From NCBI RefSeq assembly GCF_004365655.1, contig NZ_SOEO01000001.1, positions 1,054,001 to 1,118,000 on the forward strand: 64,000 nucleotides of DNA, read 5' to 3'. The stretch is from Epilithonimonas xixisoli (GTDB lineage: Bacteria; Bacteroidota; Bacteroidia; Flavobacteriales; Weeksellaceae). The notes below the pieces were generated by a model that saw nothing but the letters and a program-made list of their open reading frames with translations, did not search any database and was not told the origin of the DNA. Of this stretch, positions 36,399 through 45,796 are shown one piece after another. Each line of letters opens with the position of its first letter. Within the stretch, counting starts at the first letter, position 1. The position numbers were made by a program, and so were the translations under genes.

Positions 36399-37580
36399 TT
36401 ATCCAAAGGCATTGATGCCCGTAATATCCATTCCTGTAATCAACAAATGGATGTCGTGAGTTCCTTCGTAAGTAATTACCGACTCTAAGTTGGCAGCATG
36501 GCGCATCATCGGGAATTCTCCCATTATGCCCATTCCGCCAAGCATTTGTCGAGATTCTCTGGCGATGTCGATTGCCATTTTTACGTTATTTCTTTTCGCC
36601 ATAGAGATTTGTGCTGGCGAAGCTTTATGTTCGTTTTTAAGATTCCCTAATTGGAAGCAAAGCAATTGTGCCTTAGTAATTTCGGTCAGGAATTCAGCTA
36701 ATTTTTTTTGCTGAAGCTGGAATCCACCAATTGGTTTTCCAAACTGTTTTCTCTCTTTAGAATATTGAACAGCTGTGCAATAACAATCAATCGCTGCACC
36801 GATTACGCCCCAAGAAATCCCGTATCTTGCAGAATTAAGACAAGACAATGGCCCTTTCAAACCTTCAATATTTGGAAGCAAATTTTCTTTCGGAACTTTC
36901 ACATTATTGAAAACCAATTCTCCGGTTTTGGAAGCCCTCAAACTCCATTTGTTATGCGTCGTTGGCGTTGTGAAACCTTCCATTCCTCGTTCCAGAATCA
37001 TTCCTCGTACTTTTCCGTCTTCGCCTTTTGCCCATATTACAGCAATGTCAGCAACGGGAGAATTTGTAATCCACATTTTGGCACCATTCAAAAGATAATG
37101 GTCGCCTTGGTCTGTGAATTTGGATTCCATAGAAGAAGGGTCGGAACCATGGTTAGGTTCTGTCAAACCAAAACATCCAATCATATCGCCAGAAGCCAGT
37201 TTTGGAAGGTATTTTCTTTTTTGCTCCTCAGAACCATATTCGAAAATAGGGAACATCACTAAAGAAGACTGAACAGAAGCCGCAGAACGAACCGCCGAAT
37301 CGCCTCTTTCCAATTCCTGCATAATCAATCCATAGGAGATTTGGTCAAGTCCTGGACCGCCATATTCCTCAGGAATGTAAGGTCCAAGTGCGCCGATATT
37401 TCCCAATTCCTTCATCAATCCGGGGATATCCGTATGATTTTGCGCTGCTTCATCTATCTGCGGCATTACGAAACTTTCTACCCAGCTTCTTACAGAATCA
37501 CGGATAAGCTTGTGTTCTTCGGTCAAAAGAGCGTCTATGGAGTAATAATCTGGTATGCTTGTTAACGGGTAATATGACAT
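36399..37580 (-). CDS. gcdH: Acyl-CoA dehydrogenase, glutaryl-CoA dehydrogenase type
   Basis: FAD flavoprotein of 393 residues, in the usual range. Glutaryl-CoA dehydrogenase oxidises and decarboxylates glutaryl-CoA to crotonyl-CoA in lysine and tryptophan breakdown. Motifs are GCFGLTEPNHGSDPSSME and KMWITNSPVADIAVIWAK of the FAD/substrate domain, RKQFGKPIGGFQLQQKKLAE, and the catalytic base in VITYEGTHDIHLLI near the C-terminus. The N-terminal and YEGTHDIH patterns fit the GCDH branch better than short-chain dehydrogenases, but no lysine-breakdown genes are adjacent. A near-consensus promoter (TTG, 18 bases, TATTTTTA) lies 15-45 bases upstream. Confidence 0.87.
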   Translation of the reverse strand: MSYYPLTSIPDYYSIDALLTEEHKLIRDSVRSWVESFVMPQIDEAAQNHTDIPGLMKELGNIGALGPYIPEEYGGPGLDQISYGLIMQELERGDSAVRSAASVQSSLVMFPIFEYGSEEQKRKYLPKLASGDMIGCFGLTEPNHGSDPSSMESKFTDQGDHYLLNGAKMWITNSPVADIAVIWAKGEDGKVRGMILERGMEGFTTPTTHNKWSLRASKTGELVFNNVKVPKENLLPNIEGLKGPLSCLNSARYGISWGVIGAAIDCYCTAVQYSKERKQFGKPIGGFQLQQKKLAEFLTEITKAQLLCFQLGNLKNEHKASPAQISMAKRNNVKMAIDIARESRQMLGGMGIMGEFPMMRHAANLESVITYEGTHDIHLLITGMDITGINAFG

Positions 37581-37681
37581 TGTTTTTGTTTTGCCTAAAA
37601 ATAGAGCTTTTCCTGAATTACCAAAAAAATTTGTTCACAAATAATTCATTTTCTGAAAAACATCATAATTGTTCCGCAAGT

Positions 37682-37847
37682 CGTTTTCAGACCTGCACAA
37701 CTTTGGCGGAGGTTATAAAAATAGGGTTTTGTAACCAAATGACTTTTACTTTGATTTAAAAACCCTCGTTTTGTGACAAAAGTAAAAGTTGTTTTGTTTC
37801 CCACTAATCGTGGGAGACTTTCTGCAAAGTTGTTTGGTTTGAAAACG
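37682..37847. repeat. Nested inverted-repeat element, about 166 bp
   Basis: An outer arm at 37682-37705 (CGTTTTCA...CAACTTTG) pairs imperfectly with 37825-37847 (CAAAGTTG...TGAAAACG). An inner 11-base pair ACTTTTACTTT (37742-37752) matches 37779-37789, and a hairpin TCCCAC/GTGGGA is at 37800-37816. A direct repeat GGTTTTGTAA recurs at about 37725 and 37850. No reading frame is credible. It fills most of the 350-base gap before the DUF2971 gene and looks like a mobile or structured spacer element. Confidence 0.6.
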
Positions 37848-37930
37848 ATGGTTTTGTAATGAAATGAGTTTCTATTTTTTAGAATGGTGTTGGGATTAAT
37901 GTTATTTTTATCGTTAGAAATAAATAAAAA

Positions 37931-38701
37931 ATGAATAATGATGAATTAGAAGTAAGTAGAGCTGAAATACCATACTTATTTCGTTATAGAAGCGATAATG
38001 ATTTCACAATTGATGAAATAAAAAATAATTACATTTATTTCGCAAATTCTGAAAAACTTAATGACCCTTTTGATGCGTCCCATAAACTTGTAAATATTGA
38101 TGATAATGATAAAAGTGTAAAAAAATCAATTGAATTTCTTAAATCAAAATTAACAGATAAGTTAAGTATCGATTATTTTGAAGAAAAATTCGGTAATAAA
38201 AAAGATTTTTTAGAATTTGTAAAGAAAGGAGTAATTGAATTCATCAATTATACAGGAATAGCTTGTTTTTCTATTTCTCCACTTAATATAATGTTATGGG
38301 CAAATTATTGTAATAATCATCAAGGTGTTTGTGTTCAATATAATACAGAAAATGACAAAACTTTTTTTAATGGAATCAGAAATGTTGAATATGTCCGTGA
38401 TTTAAATCGAATTAACTATTCTATTGGAGATGGTGATAACGAAGCACTTTTGAAAATTTTCCACACTAAATTAGAACTTTGGAGACAAGAATATGAGATA
38501 AGATTATTAAAAAATCCTCCCGGAATTCATACTCTTAATCCAATTGCGATAAGAAGTGTGATATTTGGACTTAGAACTTCTGACGACTTTAGAGAAAAAA
38601 TAGTTAATGTTGTAAAAAGTAATCAACCACATATTAAAATTTACAACTCTGAATTAATGGAAGACGGATTTGGGCTGACATTGACACAATTAATAATATA
38701 A
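37931..38701 (+). CDS. DUF2971 domain protein
   Basis: A 256-residue cytoplasmic protein with the DUF2971 pattern: YLFRYRSDNDFTIDEIKNN at the N-terminus, YFANSEKLNDPFDAS, and CFSISPLNIMLWANYCNNHQGVCVQYNT in the middle (residues about 113-140), then LELWRQEYEIRLL. The function of the family is unknown. Genes of this type are patchy between strains and often sit in accessory regions. Here it is flanked by a palindromic element and a terminator, and is rightward among leftward neighbours, consistent with acquisition (inference). Confidence 0.8.
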   Translation: MNNDELEVSRAEIPYLFRYRSDNDFTIDEIKNNYIYFANSEKLNDPFDASHKLVNIDDNDKSVKKSIEFLKSKLTDKLSIDYFEEKFGNKKDFLEFVKKGVIEFINYTGIACFSISPLNIMLWANYCNNHQGVCVQYNTENDKTFFNGIRNVEYVRDLNRINYSIGDGDNEALLKIFHTKLELWRQEYEIRLLKNPPGIHTLNPIAIRSVIFGLRTSDDFREKIVNVVKSNQPHIKIYNSELMEDGFGLTLTQLII

Positions 38702-38717
38702 TACTAATAATTTTAAA

Positions 38718-38742
38718 AAAGCTCCAATTTGTTTGGAGCTTT
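38718..38742. terminator. Bidirectional rho-independent terminator
   Basis: A 10-bp stem (38718-38727 with 38733-38742; AAAGCTCCAA arm) between the convergent DUF2971 and AsmA-like genes. Confidence 0.88.
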
Positions 38743-38746
38743 CTTT

Positions 38747-41650
38747 CTATTTCTTCTTCAAATCTTTATCAATCTGCTTCTCGGCATTCTCAGCTTTCTT
38801 TTCTTGAGCGCGCTTTTCTTTTCGTTGTTGTGCTCGGGATTTTTTCTCAGCCCGTTTTTCTTCTCGGATGACTTTGTTGGATTTGGTGTTGTAAAGTGCT
38901 TCCATAATGCCTTGTCCAGTTTTACTGAAGATTTTGATTTTCGGTTTCTCGTGCGTTCCGGTGACTACAACTGGGAAACCTATCCATCCGCCTGGTGGCA
39001 ATCCAACTCGGATTCGGAAATCGAGTAGGCCATTGAAACTCGTCGTTCCGCTGATGGATGGTCTCAAAACTGAAACTTTAAAAGTAAATGGATCCACGTG
39101 AATCAAATTATTTTTGATATTCGTTTTGATGTCAACGCCTTTCATATCTGGGTTATTGAAGGCATTAGCACCAAGGTCATTTCCAACTGCTGAAAGCATT
39201 TTTAGGTTTTTAACTTCGACATCTTTCAGATTGACATTTCCGCCACCTTCAAGTGAAGGATAAATCGGTTTCATATTCGCATCGAAATCGCCTTTCAGTT
39301 TATAATCCAATGACACAATTCCTTTCACATCTTTGGCTGCTGTCGCCATTTCACGCACCATATCAATTTCCTTGTAAGCGCGCTGAACATCGAAGTTATC
39401 GACTTTCAAAGCGACATCGTAATTGGCTGTAATCGGCGATTCGTTTTGATATCTTGCATCAATTCCCATTCGGCTGCCAACAATGTCAAATGTTGTATTT
39501 TTAAGATAAACTTCGCCTTTGTTTACAGAAGCTAATCCAACAAGATTATTCAGTCCAAGACCTTTAAATTCTACTTTTTTTGCATTCGCTTCCAATGAAA
39601 CATCGAGGTTTGTAGGTACAATCACAACGCCGCTGCTTTTTGGATTTTCTTCTTTCGCATATTCAACGGCCAGCGATTTGTCTTTGTTGTCGCCTTCTTT
39701 CAGCGCCATAAATTCATCAATCAAAATATAATTCGATTTGAGATGAAATTTCCCGTGCAATGTTCCTTTTCTCTCGATGAAGTAATTAATGGTATTTAAA
39801 AGATAACCGTTCAAAGCAAAATCGGATTTACCATAAGTTGCATAGAACTTTCTGAACCACATTTTTTCATTTTCAAATTCGAAGTTTCCTTCTTTAATGA
39901 AGAATGATTTTGGTAGATATTCCGTCGTGGCTTTGATGTTTTTCAGGATTAAGTTTCCTCGGTTATCAAGCCTGCTGTATTGGCCGGTTGTCGCGTAACT
40001 TTGACGACCATTCAAAGATAAATCGGCCATTATCAGACCACTGACATCAAATCCTTCTTTCTTGAAAACCTGATAGATTCGACCAATATTCAAAACACCT
40101 TTTGCTCTGACTTTATACAACAAATCTTCGAAGTTTTGCAAATCGGCATTCACGAAAACAGGATTGCCTTCAAAATCAAATTTGAATGGGTCGAGTTTCA
40201 CGCCCAGACTTTTGAAAGTCCCATCTGTGTTATAAATATTCGCTAAAATATTGATGTTTTGAATCGCATTTGGATAATAATTTGTTTTTAGCCAGCCATT
40301 TTTCAGATTCAGATAACCTTTTGTTTTTGGGAACAATTTTTTATCTAAGTTGAAAATCCCGTTCGACTGAATATCCGTATTCATCAAACCTTTCAGTTCA
40401 ATATCTTTCAATCCCAAAGCCGAATCCAAAGTGGCCAAATCAATTCCACCTTTGATGTTGGCATTGATTTTCATCTCGTCCATTCCCTGCGTTCTTACAA
40501 TAGCTCGGAACTTATTATTTTTTCCAAGGTCAAAACTCAGATTTCTCAAATCGAGTAGGAGTTTGTTGGTGTCCAGCGAAGGTAAATCAACATTCAAATC
40601 CAGATTCAGATTGTTCATCGGAACCGGCGCATTGCTGTTGGAAACCGAACCTTTATCGATTTTCAAACTTGCTTTCAAATCGGGCTTCAAATTTTTCGGC
40701 TCACTGAATCGACCTTTTAAACTAAAGAACAAATCACTGTTTCCCTCGATTTTCGTATCCTTCACCCAACCTAAATATTGCGGAGGCAAAACGGACAACA
40801 TATCTTTAATCGTCGTTTTTTCCGACGCCGCATTGATGTTCAGATTATAACCATCTTTCAAAATACTGACAAAACCAGTAAATTTCAAAGGAAGTTCATT
40901 GATTCGCAACTCATTTTTTCTTAAGACGAAAGTCAAAGCGTTGGTGTTGATTCTCGTAATCAAATCGGCGTGAAGTGACTTTTCTTTAGCGTACCAAATT
41001 CTGTTCAAAGCAAAATCAAGTTTGTCGATTCCAAGGTCGGTTTCGAGGTCGAAAATATCTTCACTCAATCCACCTTTCCCTGTGTAGTTAAGACCTTTTG
41101 CATTGACCAAAACATTGGCTGCGTGGTCATTGTATTTGATATTCCAATTTTTCAGTTGAATCAAATCTAATTTAATCGATGCGCCCGTTCCTGCTGTGTC
41201 TTTTGGTTTTTCCGAAGGTTTGGAAACATAAACATTGTAGTTCGCCTGACCTTTTGAATTGACAAAAACATTGGCTGTAGCGTCGTTCACGTAGATTTCA
41301 TCTATTTTTATCTCGCCATCAAAAATCAAATTTTTAAGATTGATTCCGACCGAAACGTCTTTTGCTGCGAGCAATGTATCTTGCTCAAATGGCTTGGAAC
41401 CTTTGAGTAAAAAATCATCCACAGAAACCGTTAGAGAAGGGAAGTGGCGGAAAAATGTCAGGTGTGTTTTCTTGTAATCGAGTTCACCAGCCAGATGTTT
41501 GTTAGCAAATATCTTGACCTGATTCGAAATCTGCCCAGGGAAAAGTATTGGAATGATGAACATTAGAAATAGGATAGAGGCAATCGTAATTCCCAGCCAT
41601 TTTAATATTTTCAGTAGCACTGTTATGATATTTCCCGCACTCATAAACAT
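38747..41650 (-). CDS. AsmA-family envelope protein
   Basis: A 967-residue protein with one N-terminal membrane helix (about residues 14-34) and a long periplasmic beta-rich body of the AsmA/TamB-like superfamily. It has an N-terminal AsmA region (HLTFFRHFPSLTVSVDDFLL) and a C-terminal AsmA_2 region (SLDYKLKGDFDANMKPIYPS, VGLPPGGWIGFPVVVTGTHE). The last 55 residues are almost all Lys, Glu, Arg, Ala and Gln. AsmA-like proteins are thought to move phospholipids between membranes. ATGs at 41650 and 41644 are equally possible starts. Confidence 0.88.
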   Translation of the reverse strand: MFMSAGNIITVLLKILKWLGITIASILFLMFIIPILFPGQISNQVKIFANKHLAGELDYKKTHLTFFRHFPSLTVSVDDFLLKGSKPFEQDTLLAAKDVSVGINLKNLIFDGEIKIDEIYVNDATANVFVNSKGQANYNVYVSKPSEKPKDTAGTGASIKLDLIQLKNWNIKYNDHAANVLVNAKGLNYTGKGGLSEDIFDLETDLGIDKLDFALNRIWYAKEKSLHADLITRINTNALTFVLRKNELRINELPLKFTGFVSILKDGYNLNINAASEKTTIKDMLSVLPPQYLGWVKDTKIEGNSDLFFSLKGRFSEPKNLKPDLKASLKIDKGSVSNSNAPVPMNNLNLDLNVDLPSLDTNKLLLDLRNLSFDLGKNNKFRAIVRTQGMDEMKINANIKGGIDLATLDSALGLKDIELKGLMNTDIQSNGIFNLDKKLFPKTKGYLNLKNGWLKTNYYPNAIQNINILANIYNTDGTFKSLGVKLDPFKFDFEGNPVFVNADLQNFEDLLYKVRAKGVLNIGRIYQVFKKEGFDVSGLIMADLSLNGRQSYATTGQYSRLDNRGNLILKNIKATTEYLPKSFFIKEGNFEFENEKMWFRKFYATYGKSDFALNGYLLNTINYFIERKGTLHGKFHLKSNYILIDEFMALKEGDNKDKSLAVEYAKEENPKSSGVVIVPTNLDVSLEANAKKVEFKGLGLNNLVGLASVNKGEVYLKNTTFDIVGSRMGIDARYQNESPITANYDVALKVDNFDVQRAYKEIDMVREMATAAKDVKGIVSLDYKLKGDFDANMKPIYPSLEGGGNVNLKDVEVKNLKMLSAVGNDLGANAFNNPDMKGVDIKTNIKNNLIHVDPFTFKVSVLRPSISGTTSFNGLLDFRIRVGLPPGGWIGFPVVVTGTHEKPKIKIFSKTGQGIMEALYNTKSNKVIREEKRAEKKSRAQQRKEKRAQEKKAENAEKQIDKDLKKK

Positions 41651-41686
41651 AGATTTTTATGATTAATTCAAAGATTGTGCTAAAGA

Positions 41687-41715
41687 AAAAATGCTTCCAG
41701 ATTTGAAAGCATTTT
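41687..41715 (-). terminator. Terminator after the purL-barstar genes
   Basis: A 9-bp stem (41687-41695 with 41707-41715; AAAATGCTT arm), 11-base loop; on the minus strand it is followed by T's. Confidence 0.75.
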
Positions 41716-41727
41716 GATTGTTGTTAT

Positions 41728-42120
41728 TTATTTTAAAGTGAGATTGATATTCTTGTGCGATTCTAAAATCTCAATTAATATTTCAAATATGGTTTGTCCA
41801 GTTCCATTAATCAAATCATCGAGTTTTTGTTGAATCAATTCAACATTAAAAGGTTTTCCTTGTTTGATTTTGTTTTCGTAAAAAACCTTGGTCGCTTCAA
41901 AACCCAAATCCTGTTTTGATTTCTCAGATTCTTTCCAAATGATTTCACCTTCAAATCCATAAAGAATGTCATCAAAACCATCCAAAGTCCCGACTTTCCA
42001 ATCTTCATCTTTCATCAAAACCTCGGAAACTTCCTCGTAGAATCCCGACAAATCAGAAAAATGGCTGCCATCGATGACAGCCGATTTCTTATTATTTTTA
42101 TTTGAAGTATTCGACTCCAT
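41728..42120 (-). CDS. Barstar-like (ribonuclease inhibitor) protein
   Basis: A 130-residue acidic protein resembling the barstar family of barnase inhibitors: AVIDGSHFSDLSGFYEEVSE at the start, then WKVGTLDGFDDILYGFEGEI, the region that holds the inhibitor's Asp residues, then a C-terminal helix. The pattern of related proteins is LDAFNDVLxG. Such proteins often serve as immunity factors against secreted RNases. No RNase toxin gene is adjacent, so it is an orphan. Its ATG overlaps the last 23 bases of purL, so its translation is probably coupled to it. Confidence 0.7.
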   Translation of the reverse strand: MESNTSNKNNKKSAVIDGSHFSDLSGFYEEVSEVLMKDEDWKVGTLDGFDDILYGFEGEIIWKESEKSKQDLGFEATKVFYENKIKQGKPFNVELIQQKLDDLINGTGQTIFEILIEILESHKNINLTLK

Positions 42121-45100
42121 TTTTGAATATGTTATGATAATTCGCAGTTGGAATATTTTTCATCAGACCTTCTGCGAAACGTTCTGGATGTCCCATTCTA
42201 CCGTAGATTTTTCCATCCGGACTTGTGATTCCCTCAATTCCGAACAAAGAATTGTTTGGATTGAAAGGCATTCCGTGAGCGATGTTTCCATCCAAATCTA
42301 AATATTGAGTCGCAATCTGTCCGTTTTCATACAACTTCTGAATTTCCGCTTCCGAAGCCATAAAACGACCTTCACCGTGAGAGATTGGAATGGTGTAAAC
42401 CTGGTCTTTCATTCCTTTCAGCCAAGGCGATTCGTCGTTTAGAACTTTCACATTCACCATCTGAGAAATGTGTCTTCTGATGGCGTTGTGAGCCAAAGTA
42501 GGAGAGTCCGCATCCAAAACCTTGATTCTTCCGTAAGGCAATAAACCTGATTTTACCAACGCCTGGAAACCGTTACAGATTCCGATAATCATCCCGTCTC
42601 TATCGAGCAATTCGTGAACAGCATTTCTCATTTTCTCATTTTTCAAAACGTTTACAATGAATTTTGCAGAACCATCCGGCTCGTCACCCGCAGAGAAGCC
42701 TCCGGAGAATGCCAAAATCTGAGACTGTTTAATTTCTTTCACCCACGCATCAATACTTTCATCCAGCAATTGGTGGTTGATATTGATTAAAGGTAAACTG
42801 CTTACAATTGCCCCTTCTTTTTGGAATGCATTCAGCGTGTCATACTCACAATTTGTTCCAGGAAAAACAGGTAAGAAAACTCTTGGCTGAGCAATTCCGT
42901 GTTTCTTGATGATGATATTTCTAGGATTGATTGAGTTTAGTTTTGAATCTAATTCAACCACGATTTTTTCTTTTTCTACCGTTGAGAAAAGGTTCTCAAA
43001 TGTACTGGTATTTGCTGCTAATAATTTTTCAATTGCAAATTCAGAATCATTGATTTTAAGAACATTAGAATCTTTAACTTCTCCGAGGAATTGAAGATTT
43101 ACCGTGCTTAATTCTTCTTTAGATTCAATGATTAAGCTACCTATATTTTTCTTTAATAATAATTTTTCATCAACAGTAATCTCAGCGCCCAATCTGTTTC
43201 CGAAACTCATTTTGGCTAAGGCAACTGCAACGCCACCATCTTTCACAGTCTTCACTGAAACGATTTTTCCGGCTTTGATATTTTCGAAAATAAATTCAAA
43301 AACAACTTTTAAAGCGTCATAATTTGGAAGCCCGTTTTCCTGAGCAATATGATTGAAGAAGTACACTTTATTTCCTGCCTGTTTAAATTCCGGAGAGATA
43401 ATGTTTTTCTTTTCTCCATTAGCACAAGCAAACGAAATCAATGTTGGCGGAACATTCAAATCCTGATACGTTCCACTCATCGAATCTTTACCGCCGATTG
43501 CTGCTAAACCAAAGTTAATCTGAGCATCGTAAGCTCCTAAAAGAGAGGCTAAAGGCTTGCCCCATTTTTCAGGATTCTGACCTAGTTTCTCAAAATATTC
43601 CTGGAAACTGAATCTGATATTTTTATAATCACCACCCATCGCGACGATTTTGGCAACGCTTTCAACGACTGCATAAGAAGCTCCCAATAACGAATTTTGC
43701 TTTGAAATTTCAGCATCAAACCCCCAACTAGCCAAAGAAACAGTTTCGATGTCTTTTGCTCCTAAAATTGGTAACGTCTGAACGCTTCCTTCCATTAAAG
43801 TCTGCTGATATTTACCACCTAAAGGCATCGCAACCGTGGTCGCACCGATGGATGAATCGAACATTTCCAACAAACCTTTTTGAGAAGCAACATTTTTATC
43901 GGCTAAGATTTTTAAGAAATTTTCTTCATTAAAAGCTAAAGTCTCGTCTTTCAATTCATTAAGATGCGTAATCTTAACTTCTTGACTTTTAGAACAACCG
44001 TTTGTATCAAGGAATTCTCTTGAAAGGTCAACAATCTTATCGCCTTTCCAGAACATCTGCATTCTTCCGGAGTCTGTCACTTTTGCCACTTCCACAGCCA
44101 CAATGTTTTCAGCTTCACAAAACTTGATTAATTTGTCTTTATCTTTTGGTTCAACCACAACTGCCATTCTTTCCTGAGATTCAGAAATAGCAAGTTCAGT
44201 TCCGTTCAAACCTTCGTATTTTAAAGGTAAAACATCCAGATTAACCTCCAAAGAATCAGCGATTTCGCCAATTGCAACAGAAACTCCACCAGCACCGAAG
44301 TCGTTTGATTTTTTAATCAATCTCGTTACTTCAGGATTTCTGAATAATCTCTGGATTTTACGCTCTTCAACAGCATTTCCTTTTTGAACTTCAGAACTCA
44401 TTGTGTGGATAGAAGTTTCGTCCTGTTCTTTTGAACTTCCGCTTGCTCCACCAACACCGTCGCGACCTGTTGCACCACCCAAAATGATGATTGAATCGCC
44501 ATTTGAAGGGTTTTCACGTCTTACCCAATCCACAGGAACGGCGCCGGCAACGAAACCAACTTCCATTCTTTTTGCTTTGTAGCCTTCGTCATAGATTTCA
44601 GAAACCATCGTAGTCGCCAAACCGATTTGGTTACCGTAAGAAGAATATCCGTTGGCGGCCTGTTTTGTGATTGTTTTTTGAGGTAATTTACCAGGTAAAG
44701 TTTTATCAACAGATTCCAAAACATCCGCAGCACCAGTTAATCTCATCGCCTGAAAAACGAAAGAACGTCCAGACAAAGGGTCTCTGATGGCACCACCTAA
44801 ACACGTAGAAGCACCACCGAAAGGTTCGATTTCTGTCGGGTGATTGTGCGTTTCGTTTTTGAATAATAAATACCAAGGTTCTTTTTTACCATCGTATTCA
44901 GCTTCGATTTGGATTGTACAAGCATTGATTTCATCTGAAACCACCAAGTTTTCCAATTGACCTGTTTTACTGAAATATCTTCCGCAAATTGTCGCCAAAT
45001 CCATTAAAGAAATCGGTTTCAATTCGCGTCCTAAGAATTTTCTTTTTTCGATATAATCATTGAAAATCGTTTCCAATGTATGTTTAAACTGTCCTTCAAA

Positions 45101-45787
45101 CTCAATATTTGACAGTTCTGTTTCAAATGTGGTGTGACGACAGTGGTCGCTCCAGTATGTATCCAAAACTTTCAGTTCCGTTTCCGTAGGATTTCTCTGT
45201 TCAGTTTTAAAATATTCCTGAATGAATTTTAAATCATCCAAACCTAAAGCAAAACCGTGGGAATTGTAAAAATCGTTAAGTTGTGAATCTGTAAAATCGT
45301 TAAAACCTTCGTGAACAATTACTTTTGACGGCGTTTCTTCCGCAGGAATATCTAATATTGATAAATTTTTCTCCTGAGATTCAACCTTATTAATTAAAAG
45401 ATCTTTGATTTTAACCAAATCCGATTCAGAAACACCTTCAAACTCGATTAACTTTCCGCTTCTTACTTTAGACTTCTCATTTCCAGTTAATAAAGCGATA
45501 CATTGTTGTGCAGAATCGGCACGCTGATCGTACTGTCCCGGTAAAAATTCCAATGCGAAATGAGTTCCTTGTGCAGGATTTTCTTCGATTAAAATATCAG
45601 TAACTGGGTCAACGAAAGTGCTGTTGACTACTTTTTCGAATTCACCGTCGTTTAATCCAAAAATATCGTAAACGTTGTACACTTTTACGCTTTGGATAGA
45701 CGGAACAACCGCTTTTATTTCATCAAAAATTTTTGGACTTTCTACATCGAAAATCCCTCTTTTTTCTACGAAAATTCTTTTATTCAT
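42098..45787 (-). CDS. purL: Phosphoribosylformylglycinamidine synthase, single-chain
   Basis: Converts FGAR, glutamine and ATP to FGAM in purine synthesis. The 1229-residue product is the large fused form: an FGAM synthase part with the linker motif YWSDHCRHTTFETEL, the NETHNHPTEIEPFGGASTC catalytic region and VGGASGSSKEQ, followed by the glutamine amidotransferase domain from about residue 970 (FPGTNCEYDTL, FSAGDEPDGSAKF, nucleophile Cys in GICNGFQALVKSG, and SHGEGRF). It lies 9 bases after an SH3b-NERD gene and overlaps a barstar-like gene, an unusual operon. Confidence 0.97.
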   Translation of the reverse strand: MNKRIFVEKRGIFDVESPKIFDEIKAVVPSIQSVKVYNVYDIFGLNDGEFEKVVNSTFVDPVTDILIEENPAQGTHFALEFLPGQYDQRADSAQQCIALLTGNEKSKVRSGKLIEFEGVSESDLVKIKDLLINKVESQEKNLSILDIPAEETPSKVIVHEGFNDFTDSQLNDFYNSHGFALGLDDLKFIQEYFKTEQRNPTETELKVLDTYWSDHCRHTTFETELSNIEFEGQFKHTLETIFNDYIEKRKFLGRELKPISLMDLATICGRYFSKTGQLENLVVSDEINACTIQIEAEYDGKKEPWYLLFKNETHNHPTEIEPFGGASTCLGGAIRDPLSGRSFVFQAMRLTGAADVLESVDKTLPGKLPQKTITKQAANGYSSYGNQIGLATTMVSEIYDEGYKAKRMEVGFVAGAVPVDWVRRENPSNGDSIIILGGATGRDGVGGASGSSKEQDETSIHTMSSEVQKGNAVEERKIQRLFRNPEVTRLIKKSNDFGAGGVSVAIGEIADSLEVNLDVLPLKYEGLNGTELAISESQERMAVVVEPKDKDKLIKFCEAENIVAVEVAKVTDSGRMQMFWKGDKIVDLSREFLDTNGCSKSQEVKITHLNELKDETLAFNEENFLKILADKNVASQKGLLEMFDSSIGATTVAMPLGGKYQQTLMEGSVQTLPILGAKDIETVSLASWGFDAEISKQNSLLGASYAVVESVAKIVAMGGDYKNIRFSFQEYFEKLGQNPEKWGKPLASLLGAYDAQINFGLAAIGGKDSMSGTYQDLNVPPTLISFACANGEKKNIISPEFKQAGNKVYFFNHIAQENGLPNYDALKVVFEFIFENIKAGKIVSVKTVKDGGVAVALAKMSFGNRLGAEITVDEKLLLKKNIGSLIIESKEELSTVNLQFLGEVKDSNVLKINDSEFAIEKLLAANTSTFENLFSTVEKEKIVVELDSKLNSINPRNIIIKKHGIAQPRVFLPVFPGTNCEYDTLNAFQKEGAIVSSLPLININHQLLDESIDAWVKEIKQSQILAFSGGFSAGDEPDGSAKFIVNVLKNEKMRNAVHELLDRDGMIIGICNGFQALVKSGLLPYGRIKVLDADSPTLAHNAIRRHISQMVNVKVLNDESPWLKGMKDQVYTIPISHGEGRFMASEAEIQKLYENGQIATQYLDLDGNIAHGMPFNPNNSLFGIEGITSPDGKIYGRMGHPERFAEGLMKNIPTANYHNIFKNGVEYFK

Positions 45788-45796
45788 TTTTACTTT

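Noticed and set aside
34724-37847. Insertion sequence
   Set aside because: The inverted-repeat elements here contain no reading frame for a transposase.
42906-43322. Rightward frames opposite purL
   Set aside because: purL is complete and conserved; these frames have no independent support.
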